A stretch of DNA of 64,000 nucleotides from an uncultured Clostridia bacterium (GCA_934247935.1 CAKQKE010000005.1:62001-126000); one strand, 5' to 3'. Positions 52,458 to 62,070 are shown, numbered from the stretch's first letter. Translations and numbers: made by a program. Notes: generated by a model not told the origin, from the letters alone.

Positions 52458-54609
52458 AATAACATTTTACAAGCAAAATCTTTTCCTGACTGCCGTTTTT
52501 TATCGAGAACGTAATATTTTCTATTTTAGCGAAATTAGCGTAATGAGTGGCACTGCCCGCTTTGTCAAGCCCGACTGCGGTTGCATTTCCGAAGTCGATT
52601 AAGTACGTGCCGTCGCTCTTTTTGACCGCGCTTGCTTTCAGAGAAATAGTGGTAGAAGTTTCGCTTGTTTCTACCTTGATCGGGTCACCGATAATCGATG
52701 CGCCGAAAGTACTTTGTGTTTCTATATAATAATTGGTCGCATTTTTATACTTTACGGTGATATACAAATTTTCGTCCGAATAGTCGTTGAGTTTATCCGC
52801 TCCGCTGGGAAGCGAAATAAGCAAACTGCCCGCGCTTGTCTTATCTTCTGCCGACGCGCTTTGAATCTCGTGATATACGTTTTTGCCGTTTTCGTCTTGA
52901 CAAGCAAAAGTTTTATCGTCGAAATAATTTATATAACCAACGCCGAGATTGAAGGTAATTCCTTTAATTATGCCCTCCGACTGCCCGTCTTTGGGGTTTT
53001 CTTCAAACGTGCCGAAAAGAGACACCGTGTGATAACCGAAACACTCGGTTTCTTTTAAAACAAACGACCTGATTTCCTTTATGTCGTACTCTTTGGCAAA
53101 GTTTTTAAGATTTAACGATACCGTCGGCGCAACGAACTTGAATTGCGCTGTTTGCGTATTTCCGCCGCCTACGGCAGGACTCGAATACCAAGCCTCTTTT
53201 TGAGACGATGGTACCAATTCGTAAGCGATTTTGCCGTTTGAAAGTCTGTAAAACAACTTTTCGTAAGTCTCTTCGCTGCCGCCGCTTGTTACGTTGCCGC
53301 TTGCGTCGTATTTTTCGCTTTCGGTTACGCTGTACAAATAATTTAAAGCCTGTTGAGGCGTGCCGAATTTGCTTTTGCCCGACGAGAACGAAACTGACAC
53401 GTACTTATTTCCGGAGCCGCTGCCGCCGCCCGAAATTATCGAATAATCGCCCGAGGAAACCGCACTGTTGATTTTGCCTGCGATTCCGCCCGCCGCCGTG
53501 ATTACGTTTTGTCCGCCCGCTACTCCGCCTTGAATTGCGTCGCTAACGGTAACTTTGCCGACGTAATAAATGTTGTTTACGCCGCCGCTTATGTTTGTGA
53601 AAAAGTTGTCGCCGAGTTTAACTTCGCTTGCCGTGGCGATTTCGATTGCGCACGCCGTAGCAAGTTTTATGGGGTCGGCCCCAATGAAAAGCCTGTCGCC
53701 TTTAAAGTTTTTCAACGTTCCTTCAAAACCGTCCGCCTTGATTTCATTGCCGAGGTTTGACGAAACTATTATATTGTCTACTTTTCCCTCGGCATTATTC
53801 GTGTACCAATCGCCGTCTTTTGCAAGCCATGCGGTTTTGTCCGGATTGAAACATTCGACGTAGTCAGCAATTTCCCAATCGATTTGTTTCATAATGCTTA
53901 CGGAATTTAAGTTGTTGTTTAGCCTTGTGATTATGTCGTACGTCTCATACGACGAAGTTCTGTTTTCGGCATCGGCTAAATCGTAAACACTTTTTATGTA
54001 CTGCTTAACTTCGTTTGCCGATTTGTCGCCGTTGATAAACAGCAAATTTTTGTCCGAAGTGAGTGCCTCGGGTCGTCTGCCGAGTTTGTCTACCTTTGAC
54101 GTACCTAACTGACCTGCCCCGCTTGCATAAAGCGGTGCGTTTGAGTTGTACGCCGTGTTTGCGTTGTATAACGCGCCTGCATTAAGAGTCGTTGTGCCGT
54201 TTACAGAGTACGTTTGCGCCGAATACGCCAACGAGCCGTCAAGTTCTGCCGTTGCGCTTTTGACGCGTTTTAACAAATCTTTGTTTTTAATCAAAGAAAA
54301 GTTCATGTTTTTCTGGTTGTACCAAATGGAATAACCGTCGTAAACGGGGTCGGTCGTGGAAATGCCAGAAGACTCGAGATATTCCTTTACGTCGTTGACC
54401 GTGTAATAATCAATACCCGCACTTTGCGCGTACATAATAAGGTTGCTCGAACATGTCTTAAGGTTTGACTTCAATGCCGAAATTCTTGATTCTTGAATAA
54501 CGTCGCCGAAAACGGGAACAAGTACCGCCGACAAGACAGCGATTACCGCTATTACGATAACCAACTCGACAAGCGTAAACCCCTTCTTTAACGCCTTTAA
54601 AGATTTCAA
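52456..54609 (-). CDS. Giant prepilin-like protein 1
   Basis: A 717-residue protein starting like a prepilin (MKSLKALKKG/FTLVELVIVIAVIAVLSAVLVPVFG, Glu5 intact) but four to five times the usual pilin length. After the helix comes a conserved segment (EYLESSGISTTDPVYDGYSIWYN, about 80-105), also present in giant prepilin 2; then a long Gly/Ser-rich beta-type region, and a C-terminal domain (LPSGADKLNDYSDENLYITVKY) shared with its paralog, ending ILLVKCY. I choose a TTG start at 54609, spaced six bases from GAGG; an ATG four codons upstream is the alternative. PilD should process it. Confidence 0.85.
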   Translation of the reverse strand: MKSLKALKKGFTLVELVIVIAVIAVLSAVLVPVFGDVIQESRISALKSNLKTCSSNLIMYAQSAGIDYYTVNDVKEYLESSGISTTDPVYDGYSIWYNQKNMNFSLIKNKDLLKRVKSATAELDGSLAYSAQTYSVNGTTTLNAGALYNANTAYNSNAPLYASGAGQLGTSKVDKLGRRPEALTSDKNLLFINGDKSANEVKQYIKSVYDLADAENRTSSYETYDIITRLNNNLNSVSIMKQIDWEIADYVECFNPDKTAWLAKDGDWYTNNAEGKVDNIIVSSNLGNEIKADGFEGTLKNFKGDRLFIGADPIKLATACAIEIATASEVKLGDNFFTNISGGVNNIYYVGKVTVSDAIQGGVAGGQNVITAAGGIAGKINSAVSSGDYSIISGGGSGSGNKYVSVSFSSGKSKFGTPQQALNYLYSVTESEKYDASGNVTSGGSEETYEKLFYRLSNGKIAYELVPSSQKEAWYSSPAVGGGNTQTAQFKFVAPTVSLNLKNFAKEYDIKEIRSFVLKETECFGYHTVSLFGTFEENPKDGQSEGIIKGITFNLGVGYINYFDDKTFACQDENGKNVYHEIQSASAEDKTSAGSLLISLPSGADKLNDYSDENLYITVKYKNATNYYIETQSTFGASIIGDPIKVETSETSTTISLKASAVKKSDGTYLIDFGNATAVGLDKAGSATHYANFAKIENITFSIKNGSQEKILLVKCY

Positions 54610-54981
54610 TATGCACCTCATACGTCGTTTAGCCGTTTAAGCAGCCGTTTGACTGTTTAAGCGTTGCGCCGATTGTAATATGTGATTGCAAACACATTAT
54701 TCACAATATTACTATATACATAAATTTTACAACTAATTCTCATAATTGTCAAGAAAAATTTTAAGAAATTTGTCGAAATGTATATTTATATGTGGATTTT
54801 TGTCAAAAAACGGCTTTTTAAGCGTGTTTAAATACACTTATAAACGTGATTTGCGGCTTAAAAAGACATAAAATTCAGTAAATATGGCAAATTCTTTTTT
54901 GATTTTTTTAAAATAGTTTCAACAATTTGAGTCGTTTTGTACAAAAAAAATCAAATTTAAGAAAAATTTTTCAGTTTGGTA

Positions 54982-55010
54982 TTGACTTATTTGGGTTTTA
55001 ATGTTAAAAT
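54982..55010 (+). promoter_or_regulatory. Antiporter operon promoter
   Basis: TTGACT (54982-54987), 17-base spacer, TAAAAT (55005-55010). Long 5' leader to the GTG start at 55244. Confidence 0.55.
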
Positions 55011-55184
55011 AAATACTCTTTAATAATATAATATAGTTTATTTAATCATATAATTATTACACGCGCGTATAGATAAATATAATTTATATTTTACTCGAAT
55101 ATAATTAATATTTTGCTCGTGTTTTGCGATATTTTGCTTGCATTTTGCGCATTCGATTTAATAATAAATAAGCAAAAATGTTCG

Positions 55185-55210
55185 TTTTGCGCAATACGTA
55201 TGCTGTAAAG
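55185..55210. repeat. TACGTA-centred palindrome, copy 5
   Basis: TTTTGCGCAATAC/GTATGCTGTAAAG. Bases 55190-55209 are identical to 2035-2054, 53 kb away. Confidence 0.55.
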
Positions 55211-55243
55211 CGTGTCGAAATTTTAAAAAAGGAGGACTAATCG

Positions 55244-56722
55244 GTGGCTGAATTATATGAAAAATTACAGGCAACTTCGCCTGTTTCGGCGGTGATACTC
55301 GCTGTTGCGATTATTCTTCTTGCGGGCTTTTTGATGACGAGGTTGACAAAACTTTTAAAATTACCCAACGTCACCGCATACATACTTGCCGGAATTATAA
55401 TAGGTCCTTACTGTCTGAATGCAGTTCCGCAAAACGTAATTAAAGGTTCGGCGTTCATTTCTGACGTGGCACTTGCATTTATTGCATTCAGCGCGGGTGA
55501 GTTTTTTAGATTTTCGTCATTTAAAGGCAAGGGAAAACAACTTGCGATAATTACCGTTTTAGAAGCATTGACGGCTTCGGCGTTAGTATTTATTCTGACT
55601 TATTTCATTCTTCGGTTGGGGCTTGATTTTTCGCTTGTTCTCGCCGCACTCGCTTCGGCAACTGCCCCCGCCTCTACTCTTATGACGATACGTCAAACCA
55701 AAGCGCGCGGAGATTTCGTGGACACCCTTATATCGGTGGTGGCTTTGGACGACGTTGTTTCTCTTTTCGCGTTTTCGATTGCAATTTCGGTAGCAATGGC
55801 TTCGGGCTCGGGTTCGTTCGACGGAAAAACCGTATTTTTGCCTTTTGTATACAACCTTTTAATGATAGTTTTGGGTGCCGGCGTGGGATTTTTACTTAAA
55901 ATCCTTATGGCAAAAAGGTCTACCGACAACAGACTTATCGTGTCGATTGCTCTTTTATTTTCGCTTTGCGGCGTGGGCGCGGCATTAAACGTTTCGCCGT
56001 TGCTTGCGTGCATGGTAATGGGCATGGTGTATATCAACGCCTCGAACGACGACAAACTTTTCAAACAACTCAACTACTTCTCTCCCCCGATTCTTTTGAT
56101 GTTTTTCGTGCGGTCGGGTATGACGTTCAGTCTCGACACGCTGTTTGATTCGACTTCGAGAATTGCGGGAGTGCCGCTGCTTCTTATCGGCTGTTTGTAT
56201 TTCATCGTGAGGATTGCGGGCAAATATCTCGGCGCGTTTTTAGGTTGTAAAATCTGCAAAAAACCAAAGAAAACCACCTATACAATGGGTCTTGCGCTCA
56301 TTCCGCAAGCGGGCGTGGCAATCGGGCTTTCCGAACTTGCGGCGCGTACAATCGGCGGCACTACGGGCATGGTCATTCAGACGATAATTATGTCGTCAAG
56401 TATTTTATACGAACTTATCGGCCCTGCTATGGCGAAACTTGCGCTTACCCTTTCGGGGGCTATTAAAGAAGGCAACGGAGAAACGACCGAACAGTTGACC
56501 GAATCGTTGCTTGACAAACCGAAGAGCCAGCGAGAAATTCTGATTGAACGCATGAACGAAATTCAAGCGGAAATCGACAGAGAAAATTACGCGAGAAGCG
56601 AAGAAGAAAAGGCGTTTACCGATGCAGCCGAGGGCGCGGATTTCGATTCGTCGGATTTCGGCAGCGCGGAAGAGTTTATTTTTAATAACGATAAAAACAG
56701 AAAATTTATAAACAGGAGGTAA
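55244..56722 (+). CDS. Cation/proton antiporter (CPA2-like)
   Basis: A 492-residue Na+/H+ or K+/H+ antiporter-like protein with about 12 membrane segments (about 15-400). Family features: LKLPNVTAYILAGIIIGP, the unwound-helix motif SATAPASTLM, the ion-binding double Asp in VVALDDVVSLFAFS, and QAGVAIGLSELAA. A cytoplasmic acidic tail of about 80 residues (EIQAEIDRENYARSEEEK...) follows and is not a TrkA-type domain. Start is GTG at 55244 with GGAGG. It is followed by an MgtC-like gene after 4 bases, forming an operon opposite to the pilin genes around it. Confidence 0.9.
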   Translation: MAELYEKLQATSPVSAVILAVAIILLAGFLMTRLTKLLKLPNVTAYILAGIIIGPYCLNAVPQNVIKGSAFISDVALAFIAFSAGEFFRFSSFKGKGKQLAIITVLEALTASALVFILTYFILRLGLDFSLVLAALASATAPASTLMTIRQTKARGDFVDTLISVVALDDVVSLFAFSIAISVAMASGSGSFDGKTVFLPFVYNLLMIVLGAGVGFLLKILMAKRSTDNRLIVSIALLFSLCGVGAALNVSPLLACMVMGMVYINASNDDKLFKQLNYFSPPILLMFFVRSGMTFSLDTLFDSTSRIAGVPLLLIGCLYFIVRIAGKYLGAFLGCKICKKPKKTTYTMGLALIPQAGVAIGLSELAARTIGGTTGMVIQTIIMSSSILYELIGPAMAKLALTLSGAIKEGNGETTEQLTESLLDKPKSQREILIERMNEIQAEIDRENYARSEEEKAFTDAAEGADFDSSDFGSAEEFIFNNDKNRKFINRR

Positions 56723-56726
56723 AATT

Positions 56727-57440
56727 ATGGACCCTATTGCAAAATTGTTCGGTTCATGGTGTTTGGGTTTCGATTCAAGAGGAGTAATTTTTAAACTTGC
56801 TTTGTCGCTTGTTCTGGGTGCGATTATCGGTTGCGAACGCGCAACGAAAAGACATGCGGCGGGACTGAGAACATTTATGCTCGTTTCGCTGGTGTCTACC
56901 CTTGCGGCAATGATCGACGTTTATTTGATAAATAAAATCGGCGCGAGTTTTTCGCTCGTTATAGGCGCAACGGTGGTGGGCATTGCGATAGTCAGTTCTA
57001 ACACCATTTTATACAGCAGTAAAAGCCAACTTAAAGGTCTTACCACTTCGGTTGCGTTGTGGGGAATGTGTTTTGTTTCGGTTTTAATAGGTCTCGACTT
57101 ATATACCGCCGCACTTATAAGTTTTGTCGCATTTGTTGCAAGTTTAAAACTTTTAATGAAAGTGGAATACGGTTTTAAACGCCGCTCTAACCACTTTGAA
57201 ATTCATCTTGAACTTAAAAGCAAAACTTCTATTACCGATTTCATAACTACCGTGCGTAAACTCGGTTTGAAAATTGACGATATCGAACTTAACACTGCAT
57301 ATTTAAACAGCGGTTTATACGTATATTCGGTTGCGCTTACCATTGTTTCGGGCAATTTTAAAAAATTTGTAAAACATGACGATATAATTGCGGCGATTGC
57401 TCAACTCGACTATGTAAATTACGTCGAAGAACTCGACTAA
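56727..57440 (+). CDS. MgtC/SapB-family membrane protein
   Basis: A 237-residue protein with an N-terminal MgtC membrane domain (about 20-145): LSLVLGAIIGCERATKRHAAGLRTFMLVSLVSTLAAM is the family signature, with further helices SLVIGATVVGIAIVSSNTIL and ALWGMCFVSVLIGLDLYTAAL. A C-terminal cytoplasmic ACT-like domain (about 155-237) follows. MgtC proteins relate to magnesium and membrane-potential homeostasis. AGGAGG precedes the ATG; it is 4 bases after the antiporter gene, consistent with a shared ion-homeostasis role. Confidence 0.92.
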   Translation: MDPIAKLFGSWCLGFDSRGVIFKLALSLVLGAIIGCERATKRHAAGLRTFMLVSLVSTLAAMIDVYLINKIGASFSLVIGATVVGIAIVSSNTILYSSKSQLKGLTTSVALWGMCFVSVLIGLDLYTAALISFVAFVASLKLLMKVEYGFKRRSNHFEIHLELKSKTSITDFITTVRKLGLKIDDIELNTAYLNSGLYVYSVALTIVSGNFKKFVKHDDIIAAIAQLDYVNYVEELD

Positions 57441-57550
57441 AACACGCTATTATATCGGTAAAACTTGACAATTTTAACTCTCCTCTTGTGCAAAGGAGCC
57501 GAATATACGGTCAATTTGTTTTTTAAATAACCATTACATTGATTAAAGAT

Positions 57551-57583
57551 AAAACCGCGCCGCAACTTTTGCGGTACGGTTTT
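57551..57583 (+). terminator. Terminator of the antiporter-MgtC operon
   Basis: Stem AAAACCG-CCGCAA/TTGCGG-CGGTTTT followed by TATTG and T residues. Confidence 0.75.
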
Positions 57584-57681
57584 ATTGTATAAAAAATTAT
57601 AGAGCGGATTTGTTGTTTAAAAATTTACGGTGCGGGTTTGCGTTATATAATTATACAAAAAGACATCAGCATATAAAAAGA

Positions 57682-57713
57682 CATCAGCCGTCACACGTGT
57701 GTGACGGCTGATG
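57682..57713 (-). terminator. Terminator of lipoprotein gene 2
   Basis: Perfect 16-base inverted repeat CATCAGCCGTCACACG/TGTGTGACGGCTGATG centred on ACGTGT, about 35 bases past the stop of the lipoprotein gene. Confidence 0.75.
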
Positions 57714-57749
57714 CTTAATTATTGTTTAGTTTTTTAACTTTATTTTTAA

Positions 57750-59327
57750 TTATGCCTTGTTTTGCATATCTGCATACTTGATTTGACCGCAATACTTCAT
57801 AGCACCGCTTTCATCATAAATGTAATAGCAATATGCTTGGCTGTTTGTGTTTCCTCTAAGTGAAACAGAACCGCCTTGATACGTCTTGATGAGTTTAAGT
57901 TTTCCGTCTTCAATAGTAATAGCACCGTTTACAGTGTCTAATGTACCATTGCCCATTTCAAGCGCAACGTAAGGAATAGCGCAATCGTCAAGACCGAACA
58001 TATCCGAGAACATGTAGATTGTGTTTTCGTCTACACCGTATTTTACCCAGTCGCGAACAAGAGCCTTAACAGTATACTTACCTTCGCCGAATTTGGCGTC
58101 AAGTTTTGCCTTTACTTCATCTGCAAATTTAACAGTTCCGTTGTCGTTTACAAGAGTCATATCCTTGCCGTTTACAACGTTGAACGCAGAAATGCTTACG
58201 AAGTTGTTTGCATTTGTAGTCATAGACAATTCTTTCAAAGTTGTGTTAAGTTTTGTTCCTGCATAATCTTCGGCAGTTACATACGCTTTGTTACCGTTAG
58301 ATCCGAAGCAGTTGAATAAACCGACAGCAGCACCCGTAAGTTTACCGTTGTTTACACAATTTTTAACAGTAATAGACTTAAATAAATGTGCCTGGTTACC
58401 TACAAACAACCATGCGGACGTACCGTCCATGCTACCGTTATTTGTGCAGTTTTCAAAAGTAAGTTCGTTTACGTCTGCATTTGCAATACCGCAGAATGCA
58501 CCATAGTATACACCAGTACCGGTGAAGTTTACGTTGTTTACGCAGTTTTTAAACGTAAGTTTGTTTGCAAATGTATATACACAGAACAAACCGTCGTTTT
58601 GCTCTGCTACCATCGTACCGTTTGTAGTAATTCCGTCAAACGTAACTTCGCCTTGTACATAAAGCGCGATAGCGTTTTCAACAGAACCCGGTTTAAGGTT
58701 TACAGTGAAGTTTTTAAGAGTAGAATTCTTTACTACGTTGAATATAAATTCCGAAGATTTTCCGCCGGTAGTCAATGCGTAATTTGCACCGTCAAGAACG
58801 AACGGATTGCTGTTTTTATTGTAGCAAGTATACCAGGAACCGGAATAATGCGTACCCGCAGTCAAATCGATATCGTTGCCGAGTCTGTAATATTTACCGC
58901 TCTCGTCGCCGATATGCTTGAATTGCTCTGTAGTGGTTACAATATAAGGCGAATTAAGCGAACCGTCACCTTCGGCAAACGGAGATTCGGGGTCCACAAC
59001 GCTGTAATCGAAAGAGAACTTAAGCGTGTTATCTCCTTTTACACTGATAGTACACTTGTAGTTGCCTACTTTTGCGGACGAAAAGTCGTTTTCAAATTCG
59101 ACTAAATTGTTTTTGTAGTTTACCGTATTTACGGTGTCACCGTAATGAAGTTCTACTTTAAAACCTGTAGTATCGAACTCATCACCTAAATTGTATTGCA
59201 CTTTGGGCTGACCAACGAGCGAAATCGCCGTAAGGTCGTTAAATACAAATTTACAGCCTGTCAAAAGCGCGGCAATCATCGTTACCGCTAAAAGCGAAAC
59301 GACAATAAGTCTTAATTTCCTTTTCAT
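57750..59327 (-). CDS. Pilus-associated beta-helix-like lipoprotein 2
   Basis: A 525-residue lipoprotein: lipobox LLTGC (Cys 25), an Ig-like domain (about 30-120) ending KFSFDYSVVDP, the hinge EGDGSLNSPYIVTTTEQFKHI, then a beta-helix-like region (about 125-380) with repeated FKNCVNN, FENCTNN and VKNCVNN rungs. The C-terminal domain (about 420-525) includes IEDGKLKLIKTYQGGSV and AYCYYIYDESGAMKYCG. It follows giant prepilin 2 by 108 bases. Codons are more A/T-ended than in the giant prepilin genes, as in lipoprotein 3 and the small pilin. Paralog of the lipoproteins at 50342 and 62101. Confidence 0.85.
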   Translation of the reverse strand: MKRKLRLIVVSLLAVTMIAALLTGCKFVFNDLTAISLVGQPKVQYNLGDEFDTTGFKVELHYGDTVNTVNYKNNLVEFENDFSSAKVGNYKCTISVKGDNTLKFSFDYSVVDPESPFAEGDGSLNSPYIVTTTEQFKHIGDESGKYYRLGNDIDLTAGTHYSGSWYTCYNKNSNPFVLDGANYALTTGGKSSEFIFNVVKNSTLKNFTVNLKPGSVENAIALYVQGEVTFDGITTNGTMVAEQNDGLFCVYTFANKLTFKNCVNNVNFTGTGVYYGAFCGIANADVNELTFENCTNNGSMDGTSAWLFVGNQAHLFKSITVKNCVNNGKLTGAAVGLFNCFGSNGNKAYVTAEDYAGTKLNTTLKELSMTTNANNFVSISAFNVVNGKDMTLVNDNGTVKFADEVKAKLDAKFGEGKYTVKALVRDWVKYGVDENTIYMFSDMFGLDDCAIPYVALEMGNGTLDTVNGAITIEDGKLKLIKTYQGGSVSLRGNTNSQAYCYYIYDESGAMKYCGQIKYADMQNKA

Positions 59328-59435
59328 ATTAATTTCTCCTTAATATTTTATTCACAAGTTTTTTAAAAAACTTTGCTTTTAAATTAAATACCGATTATTT
59401 TTACTACATTAAAGTTTAAGGTCTTATGCCGAATT

Positions 59436-61295
59436 TTAATAGTATCTTACAAGAATAAGCGTATTTCCGGAATAAACTTCCACTTTTTCGACAACGCTGT
59501 CGTAAGTGCTGTAACCTGTTGTTGCCATACCCTTTGAGTCGACGTTAAGCGTAAACACTTTGTCGTTTGCATTGTACGTCGTTTCGGCAACGACGGACTC
59601 GCCCGTGTAAGCCACAGTGTCTTTAAGCGAATAATATTGAGTGCCGTCCATTAACAATTTTTGCTCGTAATTTTTAACGATAGGCTTGTATGTTACTTTC
59701 ACTTTAAGGCTGTTGTCGCCTTGATAGTTGGAAAGTTCGGTTGCTCCTTCGGGAAGGTAAACCTTGATTTGCGCATTGCTTGTCGGGAAATTCTCGGTTT
59801 TGCCCGTGTGATTGATTACGTTGTAACTTTCATACGTGTGCATATCCAAATTAGTAAGATAACCGATATTAGAAAATTTATATCCCCTGATAATGTCTTT
59901 CTCGTTGGCGTCTTCCATAAGCATAATCGCGTTATACTTGGTAAGCGAACCCGTTTTTACGTTGTTTACGTAAATTTTGCGAATACCGGAGAAAGATTTG
60001 AAGAAACCTTCCTGAGAAGTAAGAACGTTGAACACGGGGACAAGATATTTCACCCTGATTGCACCGTTTTCACTTGTTACGTCTTCAAGAGTAGAACCGT
60101 TGCTTAACACGCCCGACCCCATGCCTACGCTGTCAACGTACATATACTGTCCATCGGCGGGATATTCGCACACATAGTCCGTGCCGTATTTAATGTCGGC
60201 GTTTTCGTATTTAATGGAGTCTTCACTCGTAACCGTATTTGACTTTGAAACGCTTATGGTTGCGCCAGAGTTGCCGGACGAATTGAACGTTGCGTTTTCG
60301 CTGATAATAAGGCTGATTTTGCTTGTGTTGTCTTTTCCGAGAGAAACAAAAGCAGAACCTTCGATAAGCGTGACTCTCGACGGAATAACTATCGTCGTGT
60401 TTATTTTAAGATTATCCAGACTCTTATTAGTCTGATCTAATCTTTGCTTTTCAATTTCAATAACGCCGCCGTCAACAAGCGAGTTTGTACACGAAACATT
60501 GGGCGTACCGTCGTTTGAACTATCGAAAGACGGCAAATACATACCCTTATTTCCTATATAAAGCGTGTTTTCAACGGACATTGCGCTGATGAGGTCGTTT
60601 TTGTTGATTGTAAACTTTTTGTCGGAAATCGCATTGGCAATTTTAGTCAGATTTGCCTTATATGCGTCAACTATCGAGGCTGAAATTTCGGCAGAAGTGC
60701 TGAATTTTTCTTCTGCGGAGGCAATTATGCCCGCACCTGTGCTGCCCTTGATTTCACTGATCGCCTGATCAACTTCTTTAATGGTTTTATCGATGTAATA
60801 AAGATTTCTGTTGTATGGATTGATTGCCTCTACGGGACGATTGCCGTCTTCGGTAACGGTGTCGTCAGGGATATCGACCGAACTGTCTCCACCGATTGCC
60901 CCGCCTGCGGCAAAAGTCATGTTGTTGCCGCCTACGTAAGCAGTACGGGATGCAGTCCTGAATGCGGTTTTGTTTTCAAGAAGTCTTAAATTGTTGACGC
61001 TTGCGTCGTACCAGAGCGAATAACCGTCGGGCGAAGATGCACGATCAAACCCTAAATCTTCAAGAATTTGCTTGATTTCGTCTGCAGAATAACTCGTTCT
61101 GCCGTCATCGAGCGAACGCAAAACGATTTTTTCGTTGATATTACGTACGTCCGCTTTCGCTTTTGCAACTTTGGCATTGTTGATTACGTTGCCGAATACC
61201 GGAATAAGAACAGCCGACAGTACGGCGATTACCGCTATGACAATGACAAGTTCGACAAGCGTAAAGCCTTTTTTAATTTTTTTTGAAAATTTCAT
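59436..61295 (-). CDS. Giant prepilin-like protein 2
   Basis: A 619-residue prepilin-like protein: leader MKFSKKIKKG, then FTLVELVIVIAVIAVLSAVLIPVFGNVI with Glu5. It shares with giant prepilin 1 the segment ILEDLGF...SPDGYSLWYDAS...LLENKTAFRTASR (about 72-120) and the C-terminal LPEGATELSNYQGDNSLKVKVTYK domain ending ILVRYY. The middle is beta-rich, with an element resembling a leucine-rich/BspA-type rung (IVIPSRVTLIEGSAFVSLG, about 310) and KIYVNNVKTG. GGAG precedes the ATG. Probably in one transcript with lipoprotein 2. Confidence 0.87.
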   Translation of the reverse strand: MKFSKKIKKGFTLVELVIVIAVIAVLSAVLIPVFGNVINNAKVAKAKADVRNINEKIVLRSLDDGRTSYSADEIKQILEDLGFDRASSPDGYSLWYDASVNNLRLLENKTAFRTASRTAYVGGNNMTFAAGGAIGGDSSVDIPDDTVTEDGNRPVEAINPYNRNLYYIDKTIKEVDQAISEIKGSTGAGIIASAEEKFSTSAEISASIVDAYKANLTKIANAISDKKFTINKNDLISAMSVENTLYIGNKGMYLPSFDSSNDGTPNVSCTNSLVDGGVIEIEKQRLDQTNKSLDNLKINTTIVIPSRVTLIEGSAFVSLGKDNTSKISLIISENATFNSSGNSGATISVSKSNTVTSEDSIKYENADIKYGTDYVCEYPADGQYMYVDSVGMGSGVLSNGSTLEDVTSENGAIRVKYLVPVFNVLTSQEGFFKSFSGIRKIYVNNVKTGSLTKYNAIMLMEDANEKDIIRGYKFSNIGYLTNLDMHTYESYNVINHTGKTENFPTSNAQIKVYLPEGATELSNYQGDNSLKVKVTYKPIVKNYEQKLLMDGTQYYSLKDTVAYTGESVVAETTYNANDKVFTLNVDSKGMATTGYSTYDSVVEKVEVYSGNTLILVRYY

Positions 61296-61876
61296 TGCAA
61301 CTACTCCGTCTAAAACTTTTTCGTTTGAATTTTATTTTTCTTTATTTTTCGCTTTAATTGCGGTGTGGTTTTTTTGCTTTATATATTGCACTGCTTTGCA
61401 TATATTGCATTAGTTTGCGGGTCTTGTCTTTTTATTTTTACGATTTTTTGCAGTCAAAAACATAACCAAACGCAACCGCATCATAAATATAAATATATTT
61501 ATGATACAAACTTTATCATATTGTTTAAATTTTTGCGACATATTTTATCTAATTTTATGCATATTTTAAGACACGTGCTTAAAATATGCTTTAAATTTGC
61601 TGACGATTTTAAAATAAATTTCAATTAAAATTGCCTTGTTTATAAATTATATTACGCAAATTACTGTTTAATCATATAACGCCGAAATATTTTTGTCAAG
61701 CACTTTTATTGATTTTTAGAAAAAATGTCGAAAATTTGCATTTTGTGTCTGTTTTGACCGTTTAATGAGTTTATACGGCGATTTTATTTACGGTTTGCAA
61801 GGAAAAATTTTACATAAGTTTCATTTAATTGACTTTTTTGTTAAAACGTAAAGTTTATTTTACAAAAACTTCCCTA

Positions 61877-61945
61877 TTGTGCCTGCATTTTACTTTGTAA
61901 AACGCAGGCACAAAAAAAGCAAAGGCGCATTTTTGCGTCTTTGCT
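61877..61945 (-). terminator. Two consecutive terminator hairpins after the lipoprotein 3 gene
   Basis: First, on 61915-61945, AAGCAAAGGCGC...GCGTCTTTGCTT with T-runs on both strands; second, on 61877-61913, a 17-base stem TTGTGCCTGC-TTTTAC...GTAAAA-GCAGGCACAA. Both lie downstream of lipoprotein 3 on the minus strand. Confidence 0.65.
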
Positions 61946-62017
61946 TTTTTGTTTAATTTTTAACTTTGCAAATTTTGTTGGGATTTTAAACAGACTTTAA
62001 GTAATAGTTTCTGTTTT

Positions 62018-62070
62018 ACAATCCTTCCGGCACGCGTTCCGCGTGCCACCTCCCTTTACACAAAGGAGGC
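62018..62070 (+). repeat. Dispersed palindromic intergenic repeat, copy 5
   Basis: ACAATCCTTCCGGCACGCGT, then GCGTGCCACC and CCTCCCTTTACACAAAGGAGG; nearly identical to the copy at 47468 in its first half and to 41570 in its second half. Confidence 0.75.

Larger units (their letters stand above)
54610..55243. other. AT-rich divergent intergenic region
   Basis: No gene is seen. It contains the antiporter promoter (-35 TTGACT at 54982, 17 bases, -10 TAAAAT at 55005), giving a leader of about 225 bases, and a TACGTA palindrome at 55185. No known riboswitch could be recognised in that leader. Confidence 0.5.
57441..57749. other. Convergent intergenic region with two terminators
   Basis: No gene. 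It contains a fragment of the dispersed repeat (57478-57502, CTCTTGTGCAAAGGAG) and the two terminators listed separately. Confidence 0.6.

Noticed and set aside
55011..55243. c-di-AMP or magnesium riboswitch before the antiporter
   Set aside because: The leader is almost pure A/T with no conserved core that I can recognise.
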